A DNA stretch of 64,000 bases from Bradyrhizobium sp. CB1015 (GCF_025200925.1 NZ_CP104174.1:7688001-7752000), one strand, 5' to 3'. Positions 16,793-26,577 are shown, numbered from the stretch's first letter. Notes: a model not told the origin generated them from the letters alone. Numbers and translations: made by a program.

Positions 16793-18853
16793 ATGGTTCA
16801 CGATTCCTCCGACAATCCGGACGACCGCGCGCGCAAGTCGCCGCCGGCTGCTGCGAGCGACGCCCCGCCCGAGCGGCTGGCCACGCCGGACGTCGATCCC
16901 GCGGCGGCAGGCGGCGACGACGAGGACGATGCGCTGCTGCCGGACATCCTGGAGGAGAGCGGCGCCGTCGGCGAAGGCCCGCTCGCGACCGGTCACGAGG
17001 CGATCGAGCGCGCGGTCCGCCTCGCACCGACCTCGCCCGGCGTCTACCGCATGCTCAATGCGAACGCCGACGTGCTCTATGTCGGCAAGGCCAAGAACGT
17101 CAAAAAGCGCCTGGCCAGTTATGCGCGCCAGAGTGCGCCGCTGCCGGCCCGCATCCTGCGCATGATCGCGGCCACTGTTACCGTGGAGATCGTCTCGACC
17201 ACGACCGAGACCGAGGCGCTGCTGCTGGAAGCCAACCTCATCAAGCAGCTGCGGCCGCGCTTCAACGTGCAGCTGCGCGACGACAAATCGTTTCCCTACA
17301 TCCTGATCACCGGCGACCATTGGGCGCCGCAGATCCTCAAGCATCGCGGTGCGCAGACCCGGCCCGGGCGCTATTTCGGCCCATTCGCCTCCGCCGGCGC
17401 GGTCAACCGCACCATCACGGCGCTGCAGCGGGCCTTTCTGATCCGCTCCTGCACCGATTCCTTCTTCGAGAGCCGCACCCGGCCCTGCCTGCTCCACCAG
17501 ATCCGGCGCTGCGCCGGCCCCTGCACCCGCGAGATCGATTTCGGCGGCTATTCAACACTGGTGCGCGAGGCGAGCGACTTCCTGTCCGGCAAGAGCCATG
17601 CGGTGAAGCAGGAGCTCGCCCGCGAGATGGAGAAGGCCTCGAGCGAGCTCGAATTCGAGCGCGCCGCACTGTACCGCGACCGCCTCGCCGCGCTGTCGGC
17701 GATCCAGTCGCAGCAGGGCATCAATCCACGCACGGTCGAGGAAGCCGACGTGTTCGCCATCCACCAGGAGGGCGGCTTCTCCTGCGTCGAGGTGTTCTTC
17801 TTCCGCACCGGACAGAACTGGGGCAATCGGGCCTATTTTCCGCGCGCGGAGAAGACATTCACCCCGGAGGAGGTGCTCGGCTCCTTCCTGGCCCAGTTCT
17901 ACGACGACAAGCCGCCGCCGAAGAACATCCTGGTCTCGCACGACATCGAGGAGTGCGAGCTGCTCGCCAATGCGCTGTCGATCAAGGCCGGCCACAAGGT
18001 CGAGGTCACCGCGCCGAAGCGCGGCGAGAAGAAGGAGCTGGTCACCCACGCGCTGACCAATGCGCGCGAGGCGCTCGGCCGCAAGCTCGCCGACACCGCG
18101 ACGCAAAGCCGCCTGCTCGAGGCCATGGCCGCGACGTTGAGCCTGCCGCACATGCCCAAGCGCATCGAGGTCTACGACAACAGCCACATCCAGGGCACCA
18201 ATGCAGTCGGCGCCATGATCGTCGCCGGTCCCGATGGCTTCGTGAAGAACCAGTACCGCAAGTTCAACATCAAGTCGGAAGGGATCACGCCCGGCGACGA
18301 CTTCGCCATGATGCGCGAGGTGCTGGAGCGCCGCTTCAAGCGCCTGATCAATCCGCCCGAGGACGCCGGCAGCAAGGCCAAGGACGACGATTTCCCGCAA
18401 TGGCCCGACCTCGTCATCATCGACGGCGGACGCGGCCAGCTCAACGCGGTGCGCGAGACCTTCGCCAATCTCGGCCTGACCCAGGTGTCGCTGATGTCGG
18501 TCGCCAAGGGACCGGACCGGGATGCCGGCCGCGAGACCCTGTTCATGCCGGAGCGCGAGGCGATCAAGCTGGAGCCGCGCGATCCCGTGCTCTATTTCAT
18601 CCAGCGCCTGCGCGACGAAGCCCACCGCTTCGTCATCGGCTCGCACCGCAAGCTGCGCAGGAAGGACATCCGCGAGGCCGGCTTGCAGGAGATACCGGGT
18701 ATCGGCCCGTCACGCAAACGTGCCTTGCTGCATCATTTCGGGACCCTGAAAGAGATCGAGCGGGCCTCGATCGCCGATCTCGGCAAGGTTCCGGGAGTCA
18801 GCGCCGAGAGCGCCCGCAGGATTTTCGAGTATTTCCATCCCCAGCCGGGGTGA
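16793..18853 (+). CDS. uvrC: Excinuclease ABC subunit C
   Basis: The nuclease of nucleotide excision repair, which makes both cuts around a UvrAB-marked lesion. The 686-residue product has an acidic, disordered N-terminal extension of about 65 residues, then the GIY-YIG domain ([20 protein letters not shown]), a Cys-containing segment (RRCAGPCT), the UVR segment ([17 protein letters not shown]), the RNase H-like endonuclease domain ([19 protein letters not shown]) and two HhH motifs at the end ([25 protein letters not shown]). A shadow frame of 703 codons over the same DNA is not a gene. pgsA follows after about 100 bases, in the arrangement usual for this group. Confidence 0.97.
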   Translation: MVHDSSDNPDDRARKSPPAAASDAPPERLATPDVDPAAAGGDDEDDALLPDILEESGAVGEGPLATGHEAIERAVRLAPTSPGVYRMLNANADVLYVGKAKNVKKRLASYARQSAPLPARILRMIAATVTVEIVSTTTETEALLLEANLIKQLRPRFNVQLRDDKSFPYILITGDHWAPQILKHRGAQTRPGRYFGPFASAGAVNRTITALQRAFLIRSCTDSFFESRTRPCLLHQIRRCAGPCTREIDFGGYSTLVREASDFLSGKSHAVKQELAREMEKASSELEFERAALYRDRLAALSAIQSQQGINPRTVEEADVFAIHQEGGFSCVEVFFFRTGQNWGNRAYFPRAEKTFTPEEVLGSFLAQFYDDKPPPKNILVSHDIEECELLANALSIKAGHKVEVTAPKRGEKKELVTHALTNAREALGRKLADTATQSRLLEAMAATLSLPHMPKRIEVYDNSHIQGTNAVGAMIVAGPDGFVKNQYRKFNIKSEGITPGDDFAMMREVLERRFKRLINPPEDAGSKAKDDDFPQWPDLVIIDGGRGQLNAVRETFANLGLTQVSLMSVAKGPDRDAGRETLFMPEREAIKLEPRDPVLYFIQRLRDEAHRFVIGSHRKLRRKDIREAGLQEIPGIGPSRKRALLHHFGTLKEIERASIADLGKVPGVSAESARRIFEYFHPQPG

Positions 18854-18949
18854 ATTAAAGGGGGCGGCGGTCATATGGTCGTCGCATCCCGCATCCCATT
18901 TGGGAGTGGAACGGTTGACCTTCAGGCTTGAGCGGTATTGGTAGGACGG

Positions 18950-19567
18950 ATGAACATCGCCACGACACGAGGGACAACCAGCCGCGCGATGTCCCTCCCC
19001 AACATCCTGACCTATGGCCGGATCGCCGCGATTCCGGTCGTGGTCGGATGCATCTATGCGCAGTCGATCCTGGATCAGCCGCTCTGGCTGCGCTGGGTCG
19101 CGGTCGCCATTTTCATCGCCGCGGGGGTGACCGATTACCTCGACGGCTATTACGCGCGGATCTGGAATCAGCAATCGGCATTCGGCCGCATGCTCGATCC
19201 GATCGCCGACAAGCTGCTGGTCGCCTCCTGCCTGTTGATGCTCGCCGCGGACGGCATCATTCACGGCTGGTCGCTGTGGGCCGCCATCGTGATCCTGTGC
19301 CGCGAGATCCTGGTCTCGGGCCTGCGCGAATATCTGGCTGCACTCCGCGTCAGCGTGCCCGTGACCAAGCTTGCGAAGTGGAAGACCACGGTGCAGCTGG
19401 TCGCGATCGGGTTCCTGCTCGCGGGACCTGCCGGCGACGAGGTCGTGCCTATCGTGTCGATGATTGGCCTCGCGCTGTTGTGGGCTTCGGCGATCCTCAC
19501 CATGTACACCGGCTACGACTACTTCCGCGCCGGCATCCATCACCTCATCAAGGAGGACGAGGGATGA
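18950..19567 (+). CDS. pgsA: CDP-diacylglycerol-glycerol-3-phosphate 3-phosphatidyltransferase
   Basis: Makes phosphatidylglycerol phosphate in the inner membrane. The product is 205 residues with about five to six membrane helices. The CDP-alcohol phosphotransferase signature is complete (DYLDGYYAR, eight residues, then G, three residues, D, three residues, D in FGRMLDPIADK). Start candidates are 18938, ATG 18950 and ATG 18989; 18950 was chosen, while 18989 (MSLPNILTYGR) also fits the family. The stop overlaps the moaD start as ATGA, so they are co-translated. This links a phospholipid gene to molybdopterin genes only through operon position. Confidence 0.95.
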   Translation: MNIATTRGTTSRAMSLPNILTYGRIAAIPVVVGCIYAQSILDQPLWLRWVAVAIFIAAGVTDYLDGYYARIWNQQSAFGRMLDPIADKLLVASCLLMLAADGIIHGWSLWAAIVILCREILVSGLREYLAALRVSVPVTKLAKWKTTVQLVAIGFLLAGPAGDEVVPIVSMIGLALLWASAILTMYTGYDYFRAGIHHLIKEDEG

Positions 19568-19815
19568 AGGTGAAGTATTTCGCCTGGGTGCGCGAGCGCG
19601 TCGGCAAGGCCGAAGAGACGATCGAGCCTCCCGCGAGCGTGCGCACCGTCGAGGAGCTGATCGCCTGGCTCGCCGGCCAAAGCGAGGCTTATGCGCATGC
19701 GTTCGAGAAGCCGAAGGTGATCCGCGCCGCGATTGACCGCGCTCACGTCAAGCAGGACGCCGCCATCGCCGGCGCCCGCGAGATCGCGTTCTTCCCGCCC
19801 ATGACCGGCGGCTAG
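19564..19815 (+). CDS. moaD: Molybdopterin synthase sulfur-carrier subunit
   Basis: An 83-residue ubiquitin-fold protein ending in Gly-Gly (PPMTGG), the thiocarboxylated tail that carries sulfur to the molybdopterin precursor. The body, KVKYFAWVRERVGKAEETI and REIAFFPP, matches MoaD. It overlaps the pgsA stop by four bases and is followed after four bases by moaE, its functional partner. Start ATG 19564 is fixed by the overlap and by the family N-terminus. Confidence 0.95.
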   Translation: MKVKYFAWVRERVGKAEETIEPPASVRTVEELIAWLAGQSEAYAHAFEKPKVIRAAIDRAHVKQDAAIAGAREIAFFPPMTGG

Positions 19816-19819
19816 GCTC

Positions 19820-20287
19820 ATGACCTGCCCCGTCACCATCCGTATCCAGGAAGACGATTTCGACATCGCGCGCGAGATCTCGGTCCTGACGAGCAGCCGG
19901 ACCGATATCGGCGCTGTGGTGACATTTTCCGGTATCTGCCGCGCCGACGAGGACAGCGCCCAGGTCGCCGCGCTGACGCTCGAACATTACCCCGGCATGG
20001 CGGAGGAAGAGATCAGGCGCCATGCCGACGAGGCTATGTCGCGCTGGCCGCTCAACGGCATCACGGTGATCCACCGCGTCGGCCGCTTCATGCCGGGCCA
20101 GAACATCGTGCTGGTGGTGACCGCCTCGCAGCATCGCCAGGCGGCCTTCCAGGCGGCCGAGTTCCTGATGGACTATCTCAAGACCAGCGCGCCGTTCTGG
20201 AAGAAGGAAGAGAGCGCCACCGGCACCGGCTGGGTCGAGGCCCATGCCCGTGACGACGAAGCCGCCGCACGCTGGACGAAATCCTGA
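19820..20287 (+). CDS. moaE: Molybdopterin synthase catalytic subunit
   Basis: A 155-residue catalytic subunit that converts precursor Z (cPMP) to molybdopterin using MoaD thiocarboxylate. Characteristic blocks are IGAVVTFSGICR, ALTLEHYPGMAEEEI, HRVGRFMPGQNIVLVVTAS, and the catalytic-lysine block LMDYLKTSAPFWKKE. Directly downstream of moaD. Its TGA overlaps the ATG of prmB by one base. Identification is secure. Confidence 0.96.
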   Translation: MTCPVTIRIQEDDFDIAREISVLTSSRTDIGAVVTFSGICRADEDSAQVAALTLEHYPGMAEEEIRRHADEAMSRWPLNGITVIHRVGRFMPGQNIVLVVTASQHRQAAFQAAEFLMDYLKTSAPFWKKEESATGTGWVEAHARDDEAAARWTKS

Positions 20288-21246
20288 TGGCTAGAGTTAC
20301 GAAAAAGACCGCGCGCGGACGCGCCGCGCCGAAGCTCGCGAAGGTGGGACCCGGCGAGCTTCTCACGCTGCTCGACTTCGTCCGCTATGCGGTGAGCCGC
20401 TTCGTCGAGGCGAAGCTCGCCTTTGCCCATGGCACGACCGATCCCGTCGCGGAAGCCGCGTTCCTGGTCTGCGAGGCGCTGCATCTCACGCCCGACCAGT
20501 TCGAGATCTTTGCCAACGCGCGCGTCACCGCCGCGGAAGGCAAGACCCTCCTCGATCTCATCCATCAGCGCGTCATGACGCGCAAACCGGCCGCCTATCT
20601 CGTCAACAAGATCTACATGCGCGGCCTGCCCTTCTATGTCGACGAGCGCGTCATCGTTCCGCGCTCCTTCATCGGCGAGCTGCTGGACTCGCATTTCGGC
20701 GCCGACGGCGAGGCCGGATCGCTGATCGACGACCCGGCGGCGGTCGAACGCGTGCTCGATCTCTGCACGGGCTCGGGATGCCTTGCGATCCTCGCCGCGC
20801 ATCATTTCCCGAACGCCACCGTCGACGCCGTCGACATCTCCAAGGGCGCGCTCGAGGTCGCTGCGCGCAATGTCGGCGAATACGGGCTCGAGGACCGGAT
20901 CAGCCTCTACCGCGGCGATCTGTTCGCCCCGCTCGGCGGCAACAGATACGACCTGATCATCACCAACCCGCCCTACGTCGATGCCGAGGGCATGGCGGCA
21001 TTGCCGCCGGAGTGCCGGGCCGAGCCGAAGCTCGCCTTCGATGGCGGCGCCGACGGTCTCGACGTGGTGCGCCGGATCCTGCACGATGCGACCGATCACC
21101 TGACGCCGGATGGCGGGCTGATCTGCGAGATCGGCCGCGGCCGCGAGCTGGTCGACGAGGCCTTTCCGGAACTGCCGTTGCTCTGGCTCGACACCGAAGA
21201 TTCCGAGGGCGAGGTGTTCTGGATCGCAGCCGCCGATCTCGGCTGA
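20287..21246 (+). CDS. prmB: 50S ribosomal protein L3 N5-glutamine methyltransferase
   Basis: A 319-residue SAM-dependent methyltransferase. The SAM site is VLDLCTGSGCLAIL near residue 155, and the catalytic NPPY motif is ITNPPYVDAEGM near residue 226. The PrmB features include the N-terminal helical domain and IVPRSFIGELLD before the Rossmann core; these separate it from PrmC, which methylates release factors. The first 20 residues are Lys/Arg-rich. It starts within the moaE stop (TGATG). It completes the pgsA-moaD-moaE-prmB unit. Confidence 0.93.
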   Translation: MARVTKKTARGRAAPKLAKVGPGELLTLLDFVRYAVSRFVEAKLAFAHGTTDPVAEAAFLVCEALHLTPDQFEIFANARVTAAEGKTLLDLIHQRVMTRKPAAYLVNKIYMRGLPFYVDERVIVPRSFIGELLDSHFGADGEAGSLIDDPAAVERVLDLCTGSGCLAILAAHHFPNATVDAVDISKGALEVAARNVGEYGLEDRISLYRGDLFAPLGGNRYDLIITNPPYVDAEGMAALPPECRAEPKLAFDGGADGLDVVRRILHDATDHLTPDGGLICEIGRGRELVDEAFPELPLLWLDTEDSEGEVFWIAAADLG

Positions 21247-21337
21247 TTCATCACGACCGATCACGCTCCGTCGGAACAAGTCAAATATCGCCACGTTCAT
21301 CCCCCGACGAATTTTCTAGTCCTTGGAGGATGTCCGC

Positions 21338-21922
21338 ATGCTCGCGCCATCGGGCGAATTGCTGCGCGCCGGGATGGCGCTCAAGCTCAATCACGTCAAA
21401 CGCGCTGCTCAATCCTATCTGCGTGACCAGACCAGTCAGGCCACGGCCAAGGTGACATCCTACGCGGTGGCCGGCGGGCTGTTCGCGGTCGCCGGCCTGT
21501 TCGTTGTCGCGACATTTTTCGTCGGACTAATCGCCTTGTACCGCTGGGTCGCGATCACCTATGGGCAATTCTGGGGATTTGGCGCCGTCGCCGCAGTGCT
21601 GCTGGTGCTGGCTGCGGTCTGTGCCGGCGTGGCCATGGCTCAGATGAAACGCAAGGCCAAGCCGGTCGTGCCGCTCGCGAGCCGTCTGCGCGTGGCGGTC
21701 GCCACGCCCCGGATCCCGCGTGGAACGGTCAAGGAGGCGGTGAAGGAGGTCGCAACGACGATTCCCCTCGCGCCACTCGCACCGGGCGAGCGCGGTGGCA
21801 TCAAGACCTGGCCGGCCCGCGCCAACCGTCCCGTGCAGCTCGGCCTGATGCTCGCGGCGGTCGGCCTGGTCGGGCTGACGGCCGCCCGGCGGCGACGCAA
21901 CAGGCACAGTCTGGAGGCGTGA
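21338..21922 (+). CDS. Holin-like (phage holin/DUF1469-type) membrane protein
   Basis: A 194-residue protein. A short amphipathic N-terminal part is followed by two membrane helices: AGGLFAVAGLFVVATFFVG and GFGAVAAVLLVLAAVCAGVA. A basic cytoplasmic stretch and a third hydrophobic segment (LGLMLAAVGLVGLTAA) follow, and the end is Arg-rich. The pattern matches the holin-superfamily membrane proteins found outside phages; here there is no phage context. TGGAGGA at 21324-21330 sets ATG 21338 as the start. Its TGA overlaps the start of the YihY gene by one base, suggesting joint function in the envelope. Confidence 0.78.
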   Translation: MLAPSGELLRAGMALKLNHVKRAAQSYLRDQTSQATAKVTSYAVAGGLFAVAGLFVVATFFVGLIALYRWVAITYGQFWGFGAVAAVLLVLAAVCAGVAMAQMKRKAKPVVPLASRLRVAVATPRIPRGTVKEAVKEVATTIPLAPLAPGERGGIKTWPARANRPVQLGLMLAAVGLVGLTAARRRRNRHSLEA

Positions 21923-23052
21923 TGCTGGCGCGGCGCTCCGAACAGATCGACTCCTGGCTGCTGGTGGCGGCAACGGCCGTGTTCGTGCTGACCGCGGAGC
22001 GCTACTTTCAGGATTCAGGCCTGGTGAGGCCGGGGCCTCCGCAAGACCACCGCAAGGGCGAAGCGAACTCCCCGGAAACGCACCCGGCCGGTGCGGCAAT
22101 GCAGCCGGGCCGCGGCCGCCGGGCGAAAAGCCCGTTCGATATCCCCTGGGCGGGCTGGAAGGACATCTTTTGGCGTACCTATCAGCGCATCGACGAGGAT
22201 CGCCTGCTGGCGACGGCGGGCGGCGTCGTCTTCTTCGGCCTGCTCGCGCTCTTCCCCGCAGTCACCGCACTCGTCTCCTCTTATGCCCTGTTCGCCAATC
22301 CCGCCACGATCAGCGCCAACCTCCAGACGCTTGCGACCATGCTGCCCGAGGGCTCGTTCCAGATCGTCGAAGACCAGGTCGCGCGCGTGGTGTCGAACGG
22401 CAATACGACGCTCGGCGTCACCTTCCTGTTCGGCCTGCTACTTGCGATCTGGAGCGCCAATGCCGGCGTCAAGGCGATCTTCGACGCCCTCAACGTCGCT
22501 TATGAAGAACGCGAGAAGCGCAGCTTCATCCAGCTGAACATGGTCTCGCTGGCCTTTACCGTCGGGGGCATCGTGGCGCTGCTGTTGATGGTGGGAGCCG
22601 TCGTCGCCTTCCCGCTTGCGCTCAATCATCTCGGCATGGCGCCGGAAAGCAAGCTGATCGTGGCGCTGGCACGATGGCCGCTGCTGTTCATCATCCTGCT
22701 GGTCGCACTCGCCATCCTCTACCGCTTCGCGCCCAGCCGTGACGCGCCGCGCTGGCAATGGCTGAGCCTCGGCGCCGTGACGGCTGCGATCCTCTGGATC
22801 GCAGGCTCCGCCCTGCTGTCCTGGTATCTCTCGGAATTCGCCAATTACAACGCGACCTACGGCTCGCTGGGCGCGGCGATCGGCCTGATGATGTGGATGT
22901 GGATGTCGGCGATCGTCATCATGTTCGGCGCTGAGCTGAATTCGGAGATCGAGCGGCAGACGCTGCGCGACACCACCACCGGGCGGCCGAAGCCGCTCGG
23001 CACCCGGGACGCCGTCTCCGCCGACACAGTCGGCGCCACTGCGCCGTTTTGA
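21922..23052 (+). CDS. YihY/BrkB family inner-membrane protein
   Basis: A 376-residue protein with an N-terminal helix (SWLLVAATAVFVLTAERYF) and then the YihY/virulence factor BrkB domain of about six helices: GGVVFFGLLALFPAVTALVS, TFLFGLLLAIWSANAGVKAI, the conserved NVAYEEREKRSFI loop and YNATYGSLGAAIGLMMWMW near the end. It was formerly mis-annotated as ribonuclease BN; no nuclease activity is expected. The role is thought to be in the envelope or transport but is not settled. ATG 21922 overlaps the stop of the holin-like gene; GTG 21919 would add one codon. Confidence 0.9.
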   Translation: MLARRSEQIDSWLLVAATAVFVLTAERYFQDSGLVRPGPPQDHRKGEANSPETHPAGAAMQPGRGRRAKSPFDIPWAGWKDIFWRTYQRIDEDRLLATAGGVVFFGLLALFPAVTALVSSYALFANPATISANLQTLATMLPEGSFQIVEDQVARVVSNGNTTLGVTFLFGLLLAIWSANAGVKAIFDALNVAYEEREKRSFIQLNMVSLAFTVGGIVALLLMVGAVVAFPLALNHLGMAPESKLIVALARWPLLFIILLVALAILYRFAPSRDAPRWQWLSLGAVTAAILWIAGSALLSWYLSEFANYNATYGSLGAAIGLMMWMWMSAIVIMFGAELNSEIERQTLRDTTTGRPKPLGTRDAVSADTVGATAPF

Positions 23053-23098
23053 CTGGCGGCGGTCAGGCCGAAGCCGGCCTGACCGCATCTCAGCACTC

Positions 23099-23938
23099 TC
23101 AGCGCTTGGTGATCACCGCTTCCAGGTATTCACTGTGCACCACGATCGTGCCGTCATCGGCGTGGTTGAACTCCCCGAGCAGCGCCAGGAGATCCCGCGT
23201 CAGCGCGGCCTGGCCGCTCGGATCGAGCGCGGCAAACGCCTTCAGCGTGGGGCCGTAGAAGGTCTTGAAGATGTCGAGCCAGTGGTCCGGCGAGCGATAG
23301 CGGAACACGAACATGCGCGGCTCGGCGGCGATCTCCGCGGCCACGCCGCCGAACATCTCCTCGAGCCGTGCCGTCGTGCCCCACATGGCGGGCGATTTCA
23401 CGCCCGCCGGCGGCGGCAAATGCTTGCCGATGGTCTTGAACAGCTGGCCGATGAAGCCTTGCGGCGTCCAGTTGGCAAGGCCGATCTTGCCGCCGGATCT
23501 GCAGACCCGCGCGAGCTCGGAAGCGGCCTTGTCCTGATCCGGCGTGAACATCACGCCGAAAGTGGAGAGCACGACGTCGAAGCTGGCATCGGCAAACGGC
23601 AGCGCTTCGGCATCCGCCTCGCGGAACTCGACGGTGAGATGTTCGGCCATCGCGCGCTCGCGCCCGCGCTTGAGCAGCGCCGGCACGTAGTCGGTGGATG
23701 TGACGTCACACCAGCGCCGCGCCGCTGCCAGCGTCGCATTGCCGTTGCCGGCGGCAACGTCCAGCACTTTGCTGCCGGCGCGCAAGTCGACGGCCTCACA
23801 GAGCTGTTCGCCGACGATCTGCAAGGTGGTGCCGACCACGGCATAGTCGCCCGACGACCAGGCGCCGTGCTGGCGCTGCTTGACGGCGGCAAGATCGGGT
23901 TGGGGGGCAGCTGGCTTGAGCGCGGCGGATGTCGACAT
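23099..23938 (-). CDS. Class I SAM-dependent methyltransferase
   Basis: A 279-residue protein with a type-11 methyltransferase core. SAM motif I is KVLDVAAGNGNATLAAAR near residues 50-66, and motif IV/post-I FREADAEALPFADASFDVVL follows. It resembles the UbiE/COQ5 group of small-molecule methyltransferases, but the substrate is unknown. The frame extends 63 codons upstream to 24127 without family likeness; ATG 23938 with its GGAGATTGCC leader was chosen. The gene is divergent from the EAL gene with about 280 bases between, which must hold two promoters. No partner gene is visible. Confidence 0.87.
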   Translation of the reverse strand: MSTSAALKPAAPQPDLAAVKQRQHGAWSSGDYAVVGTTLQIVGEQLCEAVDLRAGSKVLDVAAGNGNATLAAARRWCDVTSTDYVPALLKRGRERAMAEHLTVEFREADAEALPFADASFDVVLSTFGVMFTPDQDKAASELARVCRSGGKIGLANWTPQGFIGQLFKTIGKHLPPPAGVKSPAMWGTTARLEEMFGGVAAEIAAEPRMFVFRYRSPDHWLDIFKTFYGPTLKAFAALDPSGQAALTRDLLALLGEFNHADDGTIVVHSEYLEAVITKR

Positions 23939-24219
23939 GGCAATCTCCTGCGGTTGAAAACGCCGGGACGATAGGGCGCATGCGGCTCGCTGGCCTTGAG
24001 GGCGGCATGATTTTCCGCTGAGAGCGTCTTGATTTCCGCATTGGAGCCGGAGGCTTTGGGCGCGCGGGCCTGAATAGGCACCGACACAGTCACTATCCCC
24101 TCGAATCAACAATGGTGTTAGGTTCATCGATGCTTGGGGAGCATGAGGCGTGACGGAGTCGAGCGCGACCCGTGTTTTCCCGGGTGAGGCAGTCAGCTCT
24201 TAAAGGCATAACGCGCGGC

Positions 24220-25698
24220 ATGATTCGCATTTCGACGATCTTCATCGCCATCTGCATGGTCCTGGTCGCGGCCTCGCTCGGGCTCGTGCTCTATTCGGTC
24301 GCCGGCATCAGCGGAACGGAATCCGCGATTGTGGCGCTGACCGCGCTGACCTTCCTGATCCTCTACAACGCCGTGTCGATGCGGCTGCGCGACCGCAGCG
24401 ACGTCGGCGGCCAGATCGCCGACCTCTCGCGCGGCACCGCCGACCTCGCCCGCCAGGTGGCCGAGTTCGGCCGCCGGCTGGCCGCGGTCGAGAGCCGCAT
24501 CGCCTCGTCCAATTCGACCAATTCCGACCGCATCCAGTCGGTCATCGGCGAGATCAACGAACTCGGCGGATTGGTCAGGCAGCTCGCCACCACCGTGGCG
24601 GCCCATGAGGATCTGCTGGCCGGCCACGCGCCGGCGCCCGCATCCGCCCCGGTCACAAGGCCCGAGCCGGAAGCGCCGATCGATCTGGCTGCCCCCTTCG
24701 AGGAGAAGCCTCTCGCTCCTCCTGCGCTTCCGGAGCCCCCGCCACGGCCGGCGCCGCCGCCGGTCCAGGTCCGGGCCACCACCGCGGTTCAGACCGCCAA
24801 TGGGCGCAACCAGACCCAATTGCTGGCGACGCTGCGCAATGCGGTCGACGAGAACCGCATCGATATCTTCCTGCAGCCGATGGTGACGCTGCCGCAGCGC
24901 AAGGTGCGGTTCTACGAGGCGGTGACGCGCCTGCGCGACGAGCGCGACCAGCTGATCGCCGCCGAGGAGTTCATCAGTATCGCGGAAGCCTCGGGCCTGA
25001 TCGGGCGCATCGACAACATGGTGATGCTGCGCTGCGTGCAGGTGCTGCGGCGCCTGATGGTGCGCAACAAGGACGTCGGCGTGTTCTGCAACGTCGCGGC
25101 TTCTACGCTGGGCAATTCCACGACCTTCGCGCAATGCCTCGATTTCCTGGAAGCCAACCGCGCGCTGGCGCCCTCGCTGGTGCTGGAGTTCAAGCAGTCG
25201 ACCTTCCGTAATCTCGGCCCGGCCGAGACCGAGAACCTCGCGGCGCTCGCCCAGCGCGGCTTCCGTTTCTCGATCGACCATGTCACGGATTTGCGCATCG
25301 AGCCGCGCGAGCTGGCCGATCGCGGGGTCCGCTTCATCAAGGTGCCGGCCGCGCTGCTGCTCGATCCCAAGCAGGCCTCCGCCTCCGACATCCACCCTTC
25401 CGACCTCTCCGACCTGCTCGGCCGCTTCGGCATCGACCTGATCGCCGAACGGATCGAAGGCGAGCGCGCCGTGGTCGACCTGCTCGACTATGACGTGCGG
25501 TTCGGTCAGGGCTTCCTGTTCGCACCGCCCCGGCCATTGCGGCCCGAAGGGGCATCTGCTACCGGCGGGGCCTCGCCGAACCAGGCGCAGGACATTCAGG
25601 GATCCAATGGCTCCGCCACACCCAGCTCAGGCGCGACCTCTTCGGCGCCTCCGCCCCAACGCCTCACCGGCAACGCAGCGCTCGCGCGCCGCATCTGA
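24220..25698 (+). CDS. EAL-domain protein with degenerate active site, TipF-like
   Basis: A 492-residue protein. Two adjacent membrane helices (about residues 1-25 and 30-50) are followed by a coiled coil (about 60-130) with regular Leu/Val heptads, a Pro-rich linker, and a C-terminal EAL domain (about 215-430). Key EAL residues are altered: EAV instead of EAL, IDHVTD instead of DDFGTG and EFKQS instead of ELTES. Hydrolysis of c-di-GMP is therefore unlikely and a binding or scaffold role is more plausible. The layout matches TipF, the Caulobacter flagellar-pole protein that binds c-di-GMP. GTG 24172 is an alternative start 16 codons upstream. Confidence 0.85.
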   Translation: MIRISTIFIAICMVLVAASLGLVLYSVAGISGTESAIVALTALTFLILYNAVSMRLRDRSDVGGQIADLSRGTADLARQVAEFGRRLAAVESRIASSNSTNSDRIQSVIGEINELGGLVRQLATTVAAHEDLLAGHAPAPASAPVTRPEPEAPIDLAAPFEEKPLAPPALPEPPPRPAPPPVQVRATTAVQTANGRNQTQLLATLRNAVDENRIDIFLQPMVTLPQRKVRFYEAVTRLRDERDQLIAAEEFISIAEASGLIGRIDNMVMLRCVQVLRRLMVRNKDVGVFCNVAASTLGNSTTFAQCLDFLEANRALAPSLVLEFKQSTFRNLGPAETENLAALAQRGFRFSIDHVTDLRIEPRELADRGVRFIKVPAALLLDPKQASASDIHPSDLSDLLGRFGIDLIAERIEGERAVVDLLDYDVRFGQGFLFAPPRPLRPEGASATGGASPNQAQDIQGSNGSATPSSGATSSAPPPQRLTGNAALARRI

Positions 25699-25713
25699 TC
25701 GGCCGCGCACGTC

Positions 25714-26568
25714 ATGACCGCGCTGCATTATGCCGAAGGCCTGCGCGAGCTCGTAGGCGGTGTGGAGGTCGTGCTCAGCGATATCTGGGGCGTGGTCCAT
25801 AACGGGCTGGAATCCTTCCCCGAGGCCTGCGAGGCGCTGCACACCTATCGCAGCCGCGGCGGTACGGTGATCCTGATCACCAACGCGCCGCGCCCGGCCG
25901 ACTCCGTGCAACGGCAATTGCGCAAGCTCGGCGTCCCCGATGAGACCTATGACGCGATCGTGTCTTCAGGCGACCTGACGCGGCTCTATGTCGCCGAGCA
26001 TCCCGGCCGCAAGATGTTCTGGCTCGGCCCGGAGCGCGACAACTCGATCCATCGCGGCCTCGATGCGGTGACCGCGCCGCTGGAGCAAGCCGATTACATC
26101 GTCTGCACCGGCCTCTACGACGACGAGACCGAGACGGCGGAAGACTATCGCGGCATGATGCTGAAGGCGCGCGAGCGCAAGCTGACGCTGGTCTGCGCCA
26201 ATCCTGATATCGTGGTGGAACGCGGCGACCGGCTGATCTACTGCGCGGGCGCCATCGCCGAGCTCTACCGCGAGCTCGGCGGCGAGGTGATCTTCTACGG
26301 CAAGCCGCACCGGCCGATCTACGAGCGCGCCATGACGCTCGCCGGCGAGCGCCAAGGCTACCAGATCGACCGGAAGAAGGTGCTGGCGATCGGCGATTCT
26401 GTCCGCACCGACTTAACCGGCGCCCGCGAATTCGGCATCGACTGCCTGTTCGTCACCCGCGGCATCCATGCCGAGGAGTTCGAGGGCCTCGACCAGCTCG
26501 ACCCGAATTCGGTGGTGGAGCTGTTCGGCCATCCGCCGAAGGCGCTGATGCGCGAATTGAAGTGGTAG
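25714..26568 (+). CDS. HAD-superfamily hydrolase, TIGR01459 type
   Basis: A 284-residue subclass IIA HAD protein. Motif I is altered to SDIWGVVHNG (nucleophile Asp, but the second Asp of DxD is replaced by Trp). Motif II is ILITNAPRP, motif III is the Lys in FYGKPHRPIY, and motif IV is IGDSVRTDLTGA. This is the TIGR01459 family, widespread in Alphaproteobacteria and of unknown substrate; it is related to sugar-phosphate and p-nitrophenyl phosphatases. It follows the EAL gene after 15 bases and is probably co-transcribed, with no clear functional tie. Confidence 0.9.
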   Translation: MTALHYAEGLRELVGGVEVVLSDIWGVVHNGLESFPEACEALHTYRSRGGTVILITNAPRPADSVQRQLRKLGVPDETYDAIVSSGDLTRLYVAEHPGRKMFWLGPERDNSIHRGLDAVTAPLEQADYIVCTGLYDDETETAEDYRGMMLKARERKLTLVCANPDIVVERGDRLIYCAGAIAELYRELGGEVIFYGKPHRPIYERAMTLAGERQGYQIDRKKVLAIGDSVRTDLTGAREFGIDCLFVTRGIHAEEFEGLDQLDPNSVVELFGHPPKALMRELKW

Positions 26569-26577
26569 AAAATATCG

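Noticed and set aside
16747..18858. 703-codon open frame over uvrC
   Set aside because: Same strand but another frame, Arg/Ala/His-rich without any domain. UvrC motifs are all in the 16793-18853 frame.
21338..23052. Prophage remnant suggested by a holin-like protein
   Set aside because: No integrase, portal, capsid or lysin gene nearby and composition is that of the core genome.
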